From Brachybacterium equifaecis (GTDB lineage: Bacteria; Actinomycetota; Actinomycetes; Actinomycetales; Dermabacteraceae): 64,000 nucleotides of DNA. Positions 8,843-16,601 of this stretch are shown here, in pieces (the stretch's first letter is position 1; each line of letters begins with the position of its first letter). The stretch covers positions 682,001 to 746,000 of the forward strand of contig NZ_JAKNCJ010000002.1 in the NCBI RefSeq assembly GCF_023509525.1, read 5' to 3'. The position numbers and the translations under genes are program-made. The notes under the pieces are model-generated. The model did not search any database and was not told the origin of the DNA. It was given only the letters and a program-made list of their open reading frames with translations.

Positions 8843-9771
8843 CGGGGAAGGTCCTTGCCTGCGCGGTGGATCAGGGAGAGCTCCTCGCGGAGCACGGCGA
8901 GCGGGCGCACGTCCCGGCCGGCGATCCGCCGCCCGGCGTTCCACACCAGGTTCGCGGCGCTGGCGGCCGTCATCCCTGCGCGGAGGGCGTGCACGTTCCC
9001 GTGCTTGCGGGCATAGCGCATGCGCGCGCCGACGAGCCAACGACGGCGACGGGCCTCCGTGCCGGAGGAGCCGCCCCCCGCGTGCACGACGGTCAGATCT
9101 GCGTCGAGCAGAGCCGGGATCCCGCGCTCGCGCAGGCGCAGCTGGAGGTCCACCTCCTCGGTGTACATGAAGTACCCCTCGTCGAAGCCGCCGACTGCGA
9201 GCACCTCCTCGCGGGGCAGGAGCAGGGCGGCGCCGGAGACCCAGTCCACCGGCACCATGCCGGTGCCGCGGTCGGCCGAGAGATCATGGCCGACGGCCCG
9301 ATGGAGGAGGTCGCGGTGGCGCTGGGAGGCGAGCGGAATGAGCCACTCCACCACCTGGTGGGAGATCGTCGGCCAGGTGCGGGCCGCGTACCCCGACGCT
9401 CCGCTCTCGCTCTCGTTCCGGCAGCCGACGACCGCCGACTGCCAGGGGGCGGCGTGCTCTGCGAGCCGTCGGCAGAAGCCCGCGGGGAGATCCAGGTCGG
9501 AGTTCAGGACGAGGACCAGCGGAGTGCTCGCCTCGCGCAGCCCCGTGTTCACGGCCACCCCGAAGCCGCCGTTGGCGGAGCGCCGGACGAGCTCGACTCC
9601 CTGAGGAAGGCGATCTGCTTCCACGGCGATCGGAGAGGCATCATCGACGAGGATCACGCGCTGTGGGCGGTCGCCCTCGGGAACGCTCCCGCCGACCAGC
9701 GCCTCCAGCAGCGGCAGGACGGGCTCGATCGGGCCGTGCACCGGCACGACCACGCTGAGCCCGTCGATCAC
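8839..9771 (-). CDS. Glycosyltransferase family 2 (rhamnosyltransferase-like)
   Basis: 310 aa from a GTG at 9771 overlapping the kinase stop (GTGA). LSVVVPVHGPIEPVLPLLEAL, VILVDDAS, LVRRSANGGFGVAVNTGL and LVLVLNSDLDLPAGF form a GT2 catalytic core with NSDLDL as the metal-binding motif. The later DWVSGAALLLPREEVLAVGGFDEGYFMYTEEVDLQLRLRERG segment is the conserved GGFDExFFMYxEDxDLxxR region of the WsaE/RfbN-type rhamnosyltransferase subgroup. It is the first glycosyltransferase after the chain-length kinase, so it may act early in repeat-unit assembly. That order-based guess is inference. Confidence 0.88.
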   Translation of the reverse strand: MIDGLSVVVPVHGPIEPVLPLLEALVGGSVPEGDRPQRVILVDDASPIAVEADRLPQGVELVRRSANGGFGVAVNTGLREASTPLVLVLNSDLDLPAGFCRRLAEHAAPWQSAVVGCRNESESGASGYAARTWPTISHQVVEWLIPLASQRHRDLLHRAVGHDLSADRGTGMVPVDWVSGAALLLPREEVLAVGGFDEGYFMYTEEVDLQLRLRERGIPALLDADLTVVHAGGGSSGTEARRRRWLVGARMRYARKHGNVHALRAGMTAASAANLVWNAGRRIAGRDVRPLAVLREELSLIHRAGKDLPR

Positions 9772-11417
9772 TGCTGCTCGTCCTGGCTCGGCAGGGCCGC
9801 GCGGCGGCCCAGCCGACGGCCGGCGCCGTCAGCGCGGGTCGCATCGGAGCGGGAGGTCCATGCGTCGCTCGCGGGAGCGATATCAGCAGCGGAAGTGCTC
9901 ACCGCGGGCCGCGGAGCAGGAGCGGACTGTGCGACAGCCCCCTCGCGGGCCGGGATGGTCGATCCCGCCAGGGCACCGTTCACCGCTCCCGGCCCGACCG
10001 CCGGCTCCAGCTCATCCGCGGCCACGACCTCGTCATCGGACATCGTGGGCGTCGCAGCGTCATAGCCGTAGCCGTAGCCCTTCTTGCCGTAGCTCGAGTA
10101 GCCGTAGGAGCTGTAGCCGTACTCCGCATCGCCGTACGCGACGCGGTTGAAGCGACTGGTCGACGCGCGGTTCATGACCGCACCGAGCACGGCGCCGCCG
10201 ACCCCATGGATCGAGTCCACCGCACGAGTGAGCCCCTCGACGCGGGTACGGCCGGGAACGGCCACGAGGATCGTGCCGTCCGCATGGCGGCTCAGCAGCT
10301 GGGCGTCCGTCACCGCGAGCACCGGCGGTGCGTCGATGACGACGAAGAACTCCTGGCTGAGCTCGGCGATCAGGTCGTGCATGCGGCGCGAGCCCAGGAG
10401 CTCCGAGGGGTTCGGGGGAATCCGCCCGGCGGGGAGGATGAAGAAGCGGCCGCCCGGTATCGGCTGGAGGACTTCGTCCAGGCTCACTGCGCCGGCGAGC
10501 AGCTGGGAGAGGCCCACGGACCCGTCGATCCCGAACTCCGTCGCGACCATCGGGCGGCGCAGATCCGCATCGATGAGGATCGTGCGGCGGCCGGAGGACG
10601 CCATGACGCGGGCGAGGTTGCCGGAGACGGTGGACTTGCCCTCGCCGGGCGCGCTCGAGGTGACCACGATCGAGCGCGGCGGGTTGTCGACGTTCACGAA
10701 CTGCAGGTTCGTGCGGAGCTTGCGGACGGCCTCGCGGGACTGGAACGAGCTGGGCTCGGGCAGCAGGCCATCCTTGCCGCGGGCGAGATCCTTGACGTCC
10801 GGCAGGACGCCGAGGGCTGGGACGTCCACGGAGGCTCGGATGTCGTCCACGGTGCGCACGCGGGAGTCGTTGCGGTTGCGCAGCCACGCCAGCGCGATGG
10901 CGAGCGCGAGGCCGAGGACGGCGCCGACGAGGGCGAACCGCGTGCGATTCGGGCCGATGGGCGCACCGGGCTGGTTGGCGATCACATAGGGCGCGAGCAT
11001 GTTCGCGGTGCCGGGATCGAGCTTCTCACCCTCCGCCGAGACCGCCTCGATCGACGCGTTCGCGATCGCCGCAGCGGCCTCCGGCGATCCCGCCTGAGCG
11101 TTGACCGTGATGATCGCTGCGTCAGGGTTGAGGGAGACTTCGATCCCTCCCGGAGCGAAGCCGGTCTTGGCTTCGATGGCCTCGGCGACGGGCTTGGTCG
11201 TGAACAGTGGCAGGAAGAACTGCGCCTTGGAGTACGACTGCTGACCCTCCCCCGTGCCCGCGCCGGTCGCACCGGAGACGAAGCCCAGTGCCTGCGCCTC
11301 GTACACCTCCGGCTTGGTGTAGGAGTACGCGTACCCCAGCCCCGCGCCGAGTGCCGTCACCGCGAGCAGGAGCAGCGCGTTGCGCAACAGCATCCGGAGG
11401 AATTCTTCGATCGTCAC
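9768..11417 (-). CDS. Polysaccharide co-polymerase fused to bacterial tyrosine kinase (Wzz/BY-kinase)
   Basis: 549 aa, GTG start at 11417. Residues 1-32 hold the first membrane helix (LLLLAVTALGAGLGYAYS), about 33-155 a short periplasmic-type Wzz domain, and 160-178 the second helix. The kinase domain follows: Walker A SSAPGEGKST at 254-263, Walker A-prime LIDADLRRP at 281-289, and Walker B FVVIDAPP at 358-365. Residues 428-452 carry nine tyrosines in glycine/serine repeats, the expected autophosphorylation cluster. The remainder is a low-complexity tail of about 95 residues. Such proteins set capsule chain length through cyclic phosphorylation and interact with Wzy. This is the first gene of the minus-strand operon; a phosphatase partner was not seen. 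Confidence 0.92.
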   Translation of the reverse strand: MTIEEFLRMLLRNALLLLAVTALGAGLGYAYSYTKPEVYEAQALGFVSGATGAGTGEGQQSYSKAQFFLPLFTTKPVAEAIEAKTGFAPGGIEVSLNPDAAIITVNAQAGSPEAAAAIANASIEAVSAEGEKLDPGTANMLAPYVIANQPGAPIGPNRTRFALVGAVLGLALAIALAWLRNRNDSRVRTVDDIRASVDVPALGVLPDVKDLARGKDGLLPEPSSFQSREAVRKLRTNLQFVNVDNPPRSIVVTSSAPGEGKSTVSGNLARVMASSGRRTILIDADLRRPMVATEFGIDGSVGLSQLLAGAVSLDEVLQPIPGGRFFILPAGRIPPNPSELLGSRRMHDLIAELSQEFFVVIDAPPVLAVTDAQLLSRHADGTILVAVPGRTRVEGLTRAVDSIHGVGGAVLGAVMNRASTSRFNRVAYGDAEYGYSSYGYSSYGKKGYGYGYDAATPTMSDDEVVAADELEPAVGPGAVNGALAGSTIPAREGAVAQSAPAPRPAVSTSAADIAPASDAWTSRSDATRADGAGRRLGRRAALPSQDEQQ

Positions 11418-11546
11418 GGGGCACCCATCAGTTGTCGAATTATGGCAATTGCGATGCCATAGTCCTTGCCATCATAGGTCGGGGCGTGCGGCGCGGAGGG
11501 GCCGGGCCCTGCGACTGTCACCACACCCGCAGGAGGCCGAGCCGCC
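11418..11546 (-). promoter_or_regulatory. Promoter region of the capsule operon with an inverted repeat
   Basis: Gap of 129 bases between poxB and the kinase. On the minus strand TATGAT (11476-11471) is a good -10 hexamer, placing a start point near 11464; no clear -35 was found. Immediately downstream, 11442-11460 is the inverted repeat ATGGCA-7-TGCCAT, and a related TTGCCAT occurs at 11466-11472. The palindrome lies just inside the predicted transcript, where an operator or a short leader hairpin could control the operon. All of this is from visual pattern matching. Confidence 0.45.
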
Positions 11547-13289
11547 TCAACGGGGGATGTTCCGCACGTTGCTCGCGGCCATGTCGACCATCTTCCCGAC
11601 GCCGCCGCCGAGCACCACCTTCGTGGAGGCCATCGCGAACCCGCGGATCTGCTGCAGGGTCACCTTGGGCGGCATCGAGAGAGCATCAGGGTCGGTGACG
11701 ACATCGATGAGGACGGGGCCGGGCATCGCCAGCGCCCGCTTCAGGTCCCTGGGCAGCTTCTTCGGATCTTCGATGCGCACGGAGGGGATGCCCGCCCCCT
11801 GGGCGATGGCGGCGAAGTCGACGGGAGCATGGTCGGTCTCGAAGTCGGGCATGCCCTCCACGAGCATCTCGAGCTTCACCATTCCGAGGCTCGAGTTGTT
11901 GAAGACGACGATCTTGGTGTCGAGCTGGTGGAGCTTCACGGTGAGCAGCTCCCCCATCAGCATGCCGAGGCCGCCGTCCCCTGACATCGAGATCACCTGG
12001 CGGCCGGGGTGGGAGGCGGAGGCGCCGATGGCCTGGGGCAGCGCGTTGGCCATCGTCCCGTGATGCCAGGAGCCGAAGACCCTCCGCTTGCCGTTCGGGG
12101 TGATGTAGCGGGCGGCCCAGACGTTGCACATGCCGGTGTCCACGGTGAAGACGGCATCGTCGTCGGCCAGCTCGTCGAGCACGGAGGCGACGTACTCGGG
12201 GTGGATCGGCTTCATCTTCTGCACGTTCTTCGTGTAGGCGGCGACGACCCCCTTCAGCGCCTTCTCGTGCTTGCGCAGCATGTCGTCGAGGTAGCGGCGC
12301 TTCTTCTTCACCGAGATGAGCGGCATGAGCGCCTCGATGGTGAGGGCCACGTCGCCGTGGATCGCGGCGTCGAGCGGGATCCTCCGGCCGAGCCGGGAGC
12401 CGTCGGCGTCGACCTGCGCGATCCTCACGTCCTTCTGCGGCAGGAACTCGGTGTACGGGAAGTCGGTGCCGAGCAGGAGCACGAGGTCGGCCTCATGCAT
12501 CGCGTCGTAGCAGGCGCCATAGCCGAGCAGACCGTTCATGCCGACGTCGAAGGGGTTGTCGTACTCGATCCATTCCTTGCCGCCGAAGGCGTGGCCGATG
12601 GGGGCCTTCACGGCCTCGGCGAGCGCGAGCACCTCCTCGCGCGCGCCCTCCACGCCCGCGCCCGCGAAGATCATCACCTTCTCGGCCTGCTCGATGAGGT
12701 CGGCGAGCTCCTGGACGGCGAGCGCATCGGGCTGGATGCGGCCGAAGCGCATGGCGAGGTCCTTGGTCCAGGGCTGCTCGATCTCCTCGTCGGCGACATC
12801 ACCGGGGATCACGAGCACGGAGACGCCCTTCTTCGCCAGGGCCGTCTGGGCGGCCTGGTGGAGGAGGCGCGCTCCGTGCTGGCCGGAGTTCACCATCTCG
12901 CAGAAGTGCGAGCACTCGCGGAAGAGGATCTCGGGGTGGGTCTCCTGGAAGAACCCGGTGCCGATGTTGCCGCTCGGGATGTGGGAGGCGATCGCGAGCA
13001 CCGGGGCACCGTCGCGGTGGGCATCGAAGAGGCCCTGGATGAGGTGGGTGTTGCCTGGGCCGCAAGAGCCCGCGGCGACGGCGAGCTTCCCCGTCAGCCG
13101 GGCTTCGGCGCCGGCGGCGAACGCGGCGGCCTCTTCATTGCGCACGTGGAACCACTCGATGCCCTCGGTCTGGCGCACGGCGTCCACGATGGGGTTCAGC
13201 GAGTCGCCGACGACCCCGTAGATCCGCTCGACTCCCCAGTCGCGCAGCTGCGTCACGAGGTGGCGGGCGAGGGTGGTGGTGCGTGCCAT
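11547..13289 (-). CDS. poxB: Pyruvate dehydrogenase (quinone), thiamine-diphosphate dependent
   Basis: 580 aa from the ATG at 13289 with GGGAGG in front; the frame is open further upstream, but the family length (about 570-580 aa) and ribosome site favour this start. The order of domains is the TPP-enzyme pyrimidine domain (YGVVGDSLNPIVDAVR, with the catalytic Glu in RNEEAAAFAAGAEA), the central domain, and the pyrophosphate domain with SGDGGLGMLMGELLTVKLHQ ending in the VFNNSS of the GDG-NN motif. It decarboxylates pyruvate to acetate and passes electrons through FAD to quinone at the membrane. It is monocistronic and divides the polysaccharide locus. A minus-strand TAGCGT at 13353-13348 is a candidate -10. 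Confidence 0.92.
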   Translation of the reverse strand: MARTTTLARHLVTQLRDWGVERIYGVVGDSLNPIVDAVRQTEGIEWFHVRNEEAAAFAAGAEARLTGKLAVAAGSCGPGNTHLIQGLFDAHRDGAPVLAIASHIPSGNIGTGFFQETHPEILFRECSHFCEMVNSGQHGARLLHQAAQTALAKKGVSVLVIPGDVADEEIEQPWTKDLAMRFGRIQPDALAVQELADLIEQAEKVMIFAGAGVEGAREEVLALAEAVKAPIGHAFGGKEWIEYDNPFDVGMNGLLGYGACYDAMHEADLVLLLGTDFPYTEFLPQKDVRIAQVDADGSRLGRRIPLDAAIHGDVALTIEALMPLISVKKKRRYLDDMLRKHEKALKGVVAAYTKNVQKMKPIHPEYVASVLDELADDDAVFTVDTGMCNVWAARYITPNGKRRVFGSWHHGTMANALPQAIGASASHPGRQVISMSGDGGLGMLMGELLTVKLHQLDTKIVVFNNSSLGMVKLEMLVEGMPDFETDHAPVDFAAIAQGAGIPSVRIEDPKKLPRDLKRALAMPGPVLIDVVTDPDALSMPPKVTLQQIRGFAMASTKVVLGGGVGKMVDMAASNVRNIPR

Positions 13290-13347
13290 GGGGGCCTCCC
13301 TGAGAAGTCGGATGGCGCGCGGCGGCAGGCGCGCCTTCGAGGACTTC

Positions 13348-13353
13348 ACGCTA
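13348..13353 (-). promoter_or_regulatory. Candidate -10 element of poxB
   Basis: TAGCGT read on the minus strand, identical to the -10 proposed for the sugar ABC operon at 31892-31897. A transcription start near 13341 would give a leader of about 50 nucleotides. No convincing -35 hexamer is visible, so confidence is limited. Confidence 0.4.
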
Positions 13354-13420
13354 TCGCTCGGCCCTGCACGCATCCCAAACCGCAGACACCGAGAAATCAG
13401 CACGGAACGGGCACCTGGGA

Positions 13421-13426
13421 TAGCCT
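13421..13426 (+). promoter_or_regulatory. Candidate -10 element for the deacetylase operon
   Basis: TAGCCT inside GGGATAGCCTC, in the 205-bp divergent gap between poxB and the PIG-L gene. It would start transcription near 13433, about 60 nucleotides before the ATG at 13495. No strong -35 was found. Confidence 0.35.
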
Positions 13427-13494
13427 CTTCGCATCCGGCGCTCAAGATCCCGTCAGCCCGGAAGCCCGAGTTCACCCACTGCAAGGATTCCTGG

Positions 13495-14118
13495 ATGCGA
13501 CGCCTGGTGCTGGCACCCCACATGGACGACGAGAGCATGGGCTGCGGCGGCCTGCTGGCAAAGCACCCCCATGAGTGCACGGTGGCGGTTGCCGCCGACT
13601 CCGGGTCGATCCGTCGGGACGAGTTCACCCGAGCCATGGACGTGCTCGGGGTGCGCAGCACCCGTGAGTTCGGGATGGACGACGGCTTCGTGGATCGCAA
13701 CATCCCAGATCTCGTGGGGCGAGTCGACGCCCTGTGCCGCGAGCTGCAGCCCGAGGAGCTCTACCTCCCGTTTCCCTCCGTGCACCAGGACCACATCGCG
13801 GTGTACGAGGCGGGTATGCGCTCGGCCCGGCTCTCCATGAGCGAGGGGCATTGGAGCGCCCCACAGGTCTTCGTGTACGACGTCGCCGTGTACGACGTGA
13901 ATCTCTATCCCTCTGACCTGCGCTGGAACGTCTTCGAGCCGCTCACGGAGGAGCAGGCGGACCTCAAAGCCCTCGCATGCGAGCAGTACGTCTCGGAGAC
14001 TCCAAGCCGGCCGCACCCGATCGCTGCGATCAAGGCCATCGCCGGCGCCGTCGGCAAGACCCGCGGCCTCGAGTACGCCGAGCAGTACGCCCTCGTGAAG
14101 CAGGTGCGCTCCGCATGA
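13495..14118 (+). CDS. PIG-L family deacetylase (LmbE-like)
   Basis: 207 aa, ATG at 13495 with AAGGA upstream. An in-frame extension to 13273 is open but overlaps the poxB promoter. The N-terminal RRLVLAPHMDDESMGCGGLL matches the metal-binding PHxDDExxGCGG motif of LmbE/PIG-L zinc deacetylases. LYLPFPSVHQDHIAVYEAGMRS carries the second metal ligand motif (HxDH). Family members remove N-acetyl groups from amino sugars such as GlcNAc conjugates. The stop overlaps the next start (ATGA), and linkage to a WbqC protein suggests work on an amino sugar of the surface glycan. Confidence 0.88.
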   Translation: MRRLVLAPHMDDESMGCGGLLAKHPHECTVAVAADSGSIRRDEFTRAMDVLGVRSTREFGMDDGFVDRNIPDLVGRVDALCRELQPEELYLPFPSVHQDHIAVYEAGMRSARLSMSEGHWSAPQVFVYDVAVYDVNLYPSDLRWNVFEPLTEEQADLKALACEQYVSETPSRPHPIAAIKAIAGAVGKTRGLEYAEQYALVKQVRSA

Positions 14119-14759
14119 GAATCGCGATCCACCAGCCCGACCTGCTGCCCTATTCGGGGTTCTGGTACAAGATGGCCGTCTCCGACGGCTTCATCGTCTC
14201 CCGCCACGACCAGTTCCAGAAGCACGGCTATCAGCGCCGCGTGAAGATGCGCGACAGCTGGGCATCGCATCTGCTCGACGGCAAGCCGTCCCTCGTGCCC
14301 ATCACCGAGGTCTCCGTGCGCGAGGGCTGGCAAATGAACCTCACGGACATCATCGGCGGGCGCTACCGCTCCGCGCGCCACTGGAAGGACCGCGGCACCG
14401 AGCTCGTGGAGCGGATCAACGCCGCGCAGGGCACCACTCTCGACGAGGTGAACCTCGCTCTGATCGAGATCGTGCGCGACATGCTGGGGATCACCACCCC
14501 TCTGCTGTTCACCGATCCCCCCGCGCAGAACGGTCCCGATCGCCTCATCGAGCAGGTGCTGGCCGTCGGCGGCGACGCCTACCTGTCCGGCGCAGGCGGG
14601 CGGGCATACATGGGCGAGGAGGCCGAAGCGGACTTCGCTGAGCACGGCATCGCCTTGGAATGGTCTCGCCACGAGCACACTACCGGCGACTCGATCGTCA
14701 CGGTGCTGCTGGACGAGGATGACCCGATGGAGAACGTCCTTCGCGAGTCCACCGCATGA
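14115..14759 (+). CDS. WbqC-family protein
   Basis: 214 aa, ATG at 14115 overlapping the deacetylase stop by four bases. It begins MRIAIHQPDLLPYSGFWYKM, the hallmark opening of the WbqC family (IxQPxYlPwlGyfxki), with later FIVSRHDQFQKHGYQRRVKM and SGAGGRAYM matching the family pattern (YLsG.ggr.Yl). WbqC-like proteins occur in O-antigen and capsule clusters and are suspected of amino-sugar side-chain chemistry; the biochemical role is not settled. It is coupled upstream to a PIG-L deacetylase and downstream to a capsule synthesis gene, which supports a deacylation-then-modification pair. Confidence 0.85.
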   Translation: MRIAIHQPDLLPYSGFWYKMAVSDGFIVSRHDQFQKHGYQRRVKMRDSWASHLLDGKPSLVPITEVSVREGWQMNLTDIIGGRYRSARHWKDRGTELVERINAAQGTTLDEVNLALIEIVRDMLGITTPLLFTDPPAQNGPDRLIEQVLAVGGDAYLSGAGGRAYMGEEAEADFAEHGIALEWSRHEHTTGDSIVTVLLDEDDPMENVLRESTA

Positions 14760-15643
14760 GCCTTCTCCAGCGGGCACGTGTCGCGAAGCATTACGCAATG
14801 CTCGGAAGCCGTGAGCTGCAGGAACGAAGCGAGATGGCCAGAGCGCGCGGCCTGCGGATGATCGGACGCTTCCGACAGCTCCCAGCTGACCTCGACCGCT
14901 TCCGCGGCGAAGACGGCTTCTTCCCGTTCTCATTCTTCCTCCACGAAGAAGGACTGCTCCCGCTTCGTCCGCAGCCCGCCCCCGTGCCGCGGACAATATT
15001 CGCCTACTGGAGCGGCGATGCCCCGATGTCGGATAATCGGCTCCGAGGCCTGCAATCGATCCGGGAGAACGCGGGAGGAGCAGAGGTCGTCCTCCTAGAT
15101 GACCTGAGCTTTCGTGAATACGAGGTGGATGAGCACCCCATTCACAGTGCGTTTCCGCAGCTCTCAGCGGTCCACCGCTCCGACTATGTGCGCACGTATC
15201 TGATGCACCATCACGGGGGCGCTTACACAGACGTGAAGAGGTCAGGGGCGGGTTGGGGTGATGCGTTCACCATGCTGTCCGATCCCGAGGTGTGGGCCGT
15301 CGGGTATCCCGAGCCCTCCCCCGGGGGAATGGCTCCGGTGGGAGGCAGGATCGGGGAGGCGCTCCGGGCGAACTACTGGCGCTTCATCGGCAACTGTGCA
15401 TACGCTGTACGACCCGGCACCCCGCTCACGTCAGAATGGCTGACGGAGACGGAGTGCCGTCTGGATTATTTCGCCGCGCGGCTCAGGGCACATCCCGCGA
15501 ACGGTGAGCGAACAGGAGGGCCCCAGTATCCGGTGCCGTGGTCCTCCTTGCTGGGGCAGGTGTTCCATCCGCTGCAGATCAAACACGCCTCCCACATCCG
15601 CCAACTGCCGTCGCTCACACCTGTTCTCACCGGCTACATCTGA
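14756..15643 (+). CDS. Capsular polysaccharide synthesis / GT32-like glycosyltransferase
   Basis: 295 aa, ATG at 14756 overlapping the WbqC stop (ATGA). PRTIFAYWSGDAPMSDNRLR opens the catalytic domain. SAVHRSDYVRTYLMHHHGGAYTDVKR contains the R-SDxxRxxxLxxxGGxYxD core of the GT32/Caps_synth group, here with D-V-K rather than D-x-D. The C-terminus RHTP-like NYWRFIGNCAYAVRPGTPLTSEWL aligns with acceptor recognition segments. A paralogue with the same D-V-K motif lies at 22631-23536. It would transfer a hexose to the repeat unit. This ends the first + strand triplet. Confidence 0.8.
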   Translation: MSLLQRARVAKHYAMLGSRELQERSEMARARGLRMIGRFRQLPADLDRFRGEDGFFPFSFFLHEEGLLPLRPQPAPVPRTIFAYWSGDAPMSDNRLRGLQSIRENAGGAEVVLLDDLSFREYEVDEHPIHSAFPQLSAVHRSDYVRTYLMHHHGGAYTDVKRSGAGWGDAFTMLSDPEVWAVGYPEPSPGGMAPVGGRIGEALRANYWRFIGNCAYAVRPGTPLTSEWLTETECRLDYFAARLRAHPANGERTGGPQYPVPWSSLLGQVFHPLQIKHASHIRQLPSLTPVLTGYI

Positions 15644-15675
15644 CCGCCCTCTCTGCGGATCGCCCTGCTCCTGCA

Positions 15676-15685
15676 CCCCCCCCCC
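15676..15685 (+). repeat. Homopolymeric tract of ten C
   Basis: Ten consecutive C in the 63-bp gap between two glycosyltransferase genes, immediately followed by GGAAG (15686-15690), about 20 bases before the next ATG. Such tracts slip during replication. Here it lies outside both reading frames, since the frame of the next gene meets the TGA at 15641-15643, so any effect would be on expression rather than frame. Confidence 0.75.
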
Positions 15686-15706
15686 GGAAGAAGCGAGACG
15701 ACTTCT

Positions 15707-16579
15707 ATGCCACATCCCCCCAGGATGCAGCTTCTCAGTGACGAGCTTCGGGCCCGCCGGCCTCGCATCTACAACTCTCTGGTGCGCGGGCGGAATGTCG
15801 TGGAGCGCACGGTGCGCCGCGGCGATCGGATCGTCTTCCGCCCTCCGGCCGGCACCCGCTTCGGCAACCTGCTCAATCTGTGGCTGCAGGCCGACATAGC
15901 CTCGCGTTCCGGCCGTCCCGGCTTCGTGCTGCACAGCGCGTCCATGCATCCGTTCCTGGAGGAGTTCCCCCGACTCCAGGAGCTCACGATCCGTCCTCAG
16001 GATGTGCGCTTCAACGACGAGCGGGAATGGGACCATTCGCGCCAGTTCTACCAGCGCTTCGGAACCGATTTCGAGGCCGATGACCTCGACCGCTTCCTGC
16101 GCGACCGGATCCTCCCGGGACTGTCTGCGGCACCGCAGGACGAGCTGCTCGTGAACATCCGTCGCGGGGACTACTACTCGGTCGCGAGATTCCGCGCAGA
16201 TCTCGGCATGGACATTCCTGCGTACCTCGCCGCTGCGCTCGAGGCCGCGCCAGCACTGCCACGCATCCGTGTGGTCTCCGACGACCCGGAATGGTGCCGG
16301 AGCGCACTCGGCGCGATGCTCTCCGGGCACTGCGAGAGCGTGGAATATGACCCCCAGGACGCCATCGCGAACTTCCGCGCCATCGCCGGGCACCGCGCGG
16401 TGATAGGTACGAACTCGACCTTCACCTACTGGGGCGCCTACGCCGCCACCGCGATGTTCGAGGACGCACGAATCATCATGCCCTCGTTCTTCGCCCGCCA
16501 CCTGCCGGAAGGCCGAGCTTTCCAGCTCGATCCCCGCTGGACCGTCATCGAGACGGCCGATGCCGATCGACCCGGCTGA
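15707..16579 (+). CDS. Glycosyltransferase family 11 (alpha-1,2-fucosyltransferase-like)
   Basis: 290 aa, ATG at 15707. FRPPAGTRFGNLLNLWLQADIA corresponds to the N-terminal GNxLFQ-like strand of GT11. ELLVNIRRGDYYS contains the HxRRGDY-type motif I that binds GDP-fucose (here N replaces H). VVSDDPEWCR matches the SDD segment, and VIGTNSTFTYWGAYAA the NSSFSWWxA motif. Together these support a fucosyltransferase-like enzyme. The ribosome site is poor: GGAAG lies 17 bases away after the poly-C tract. The gene is convergent with the glycosyltransferase ending at 16602, and the 22-bp gap between them holds no obvious terminator. Confidence 0.78.
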   Translation: MPHPPRMQLLSDELRARRPRIYNSLVRGRNVVERTVRRGDRIVFRPPAGTRFGNLLNLWLQADIASRSGRPGFVLHSASMHPFLEEFPRLQELTIRPQDVRFNDEREWDHSRQFYQRFGTDFEADDLDRFLRDRILPGLSAAPQDELLVNIRRGDYYSVARFRADLGMDIPAYLAAALEAAPALPRIRVVSDDPEWCRSALGAMLSGHCESVEYDPQDAIANFRAIAGHRAVIGTNSTFTYWGAYAATAMFEDARIIMPSFFARHLPEGRAFQLDPRWTVIETADADRPG

Positions 16580-16601
16580 CCCCTCGGGAGCGCCCCACCC
16601 T

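Noticed and set aside
12009-13574. 521-codon + strand frame over poxB
   Set aside because: Composition (Gly, Asp, His, Leu biased) is that of an antisense shadow, and poxB on the other strand has clear motifs.
15641-15709. Frame switching of a glycosyltransferase by the poly-C tract
   Set aside because: The upstream gene ends at a TGA before the tract and the downstream ATG is after it. A length change alters no coding frame, so only an expression effect is retained as a possibility.
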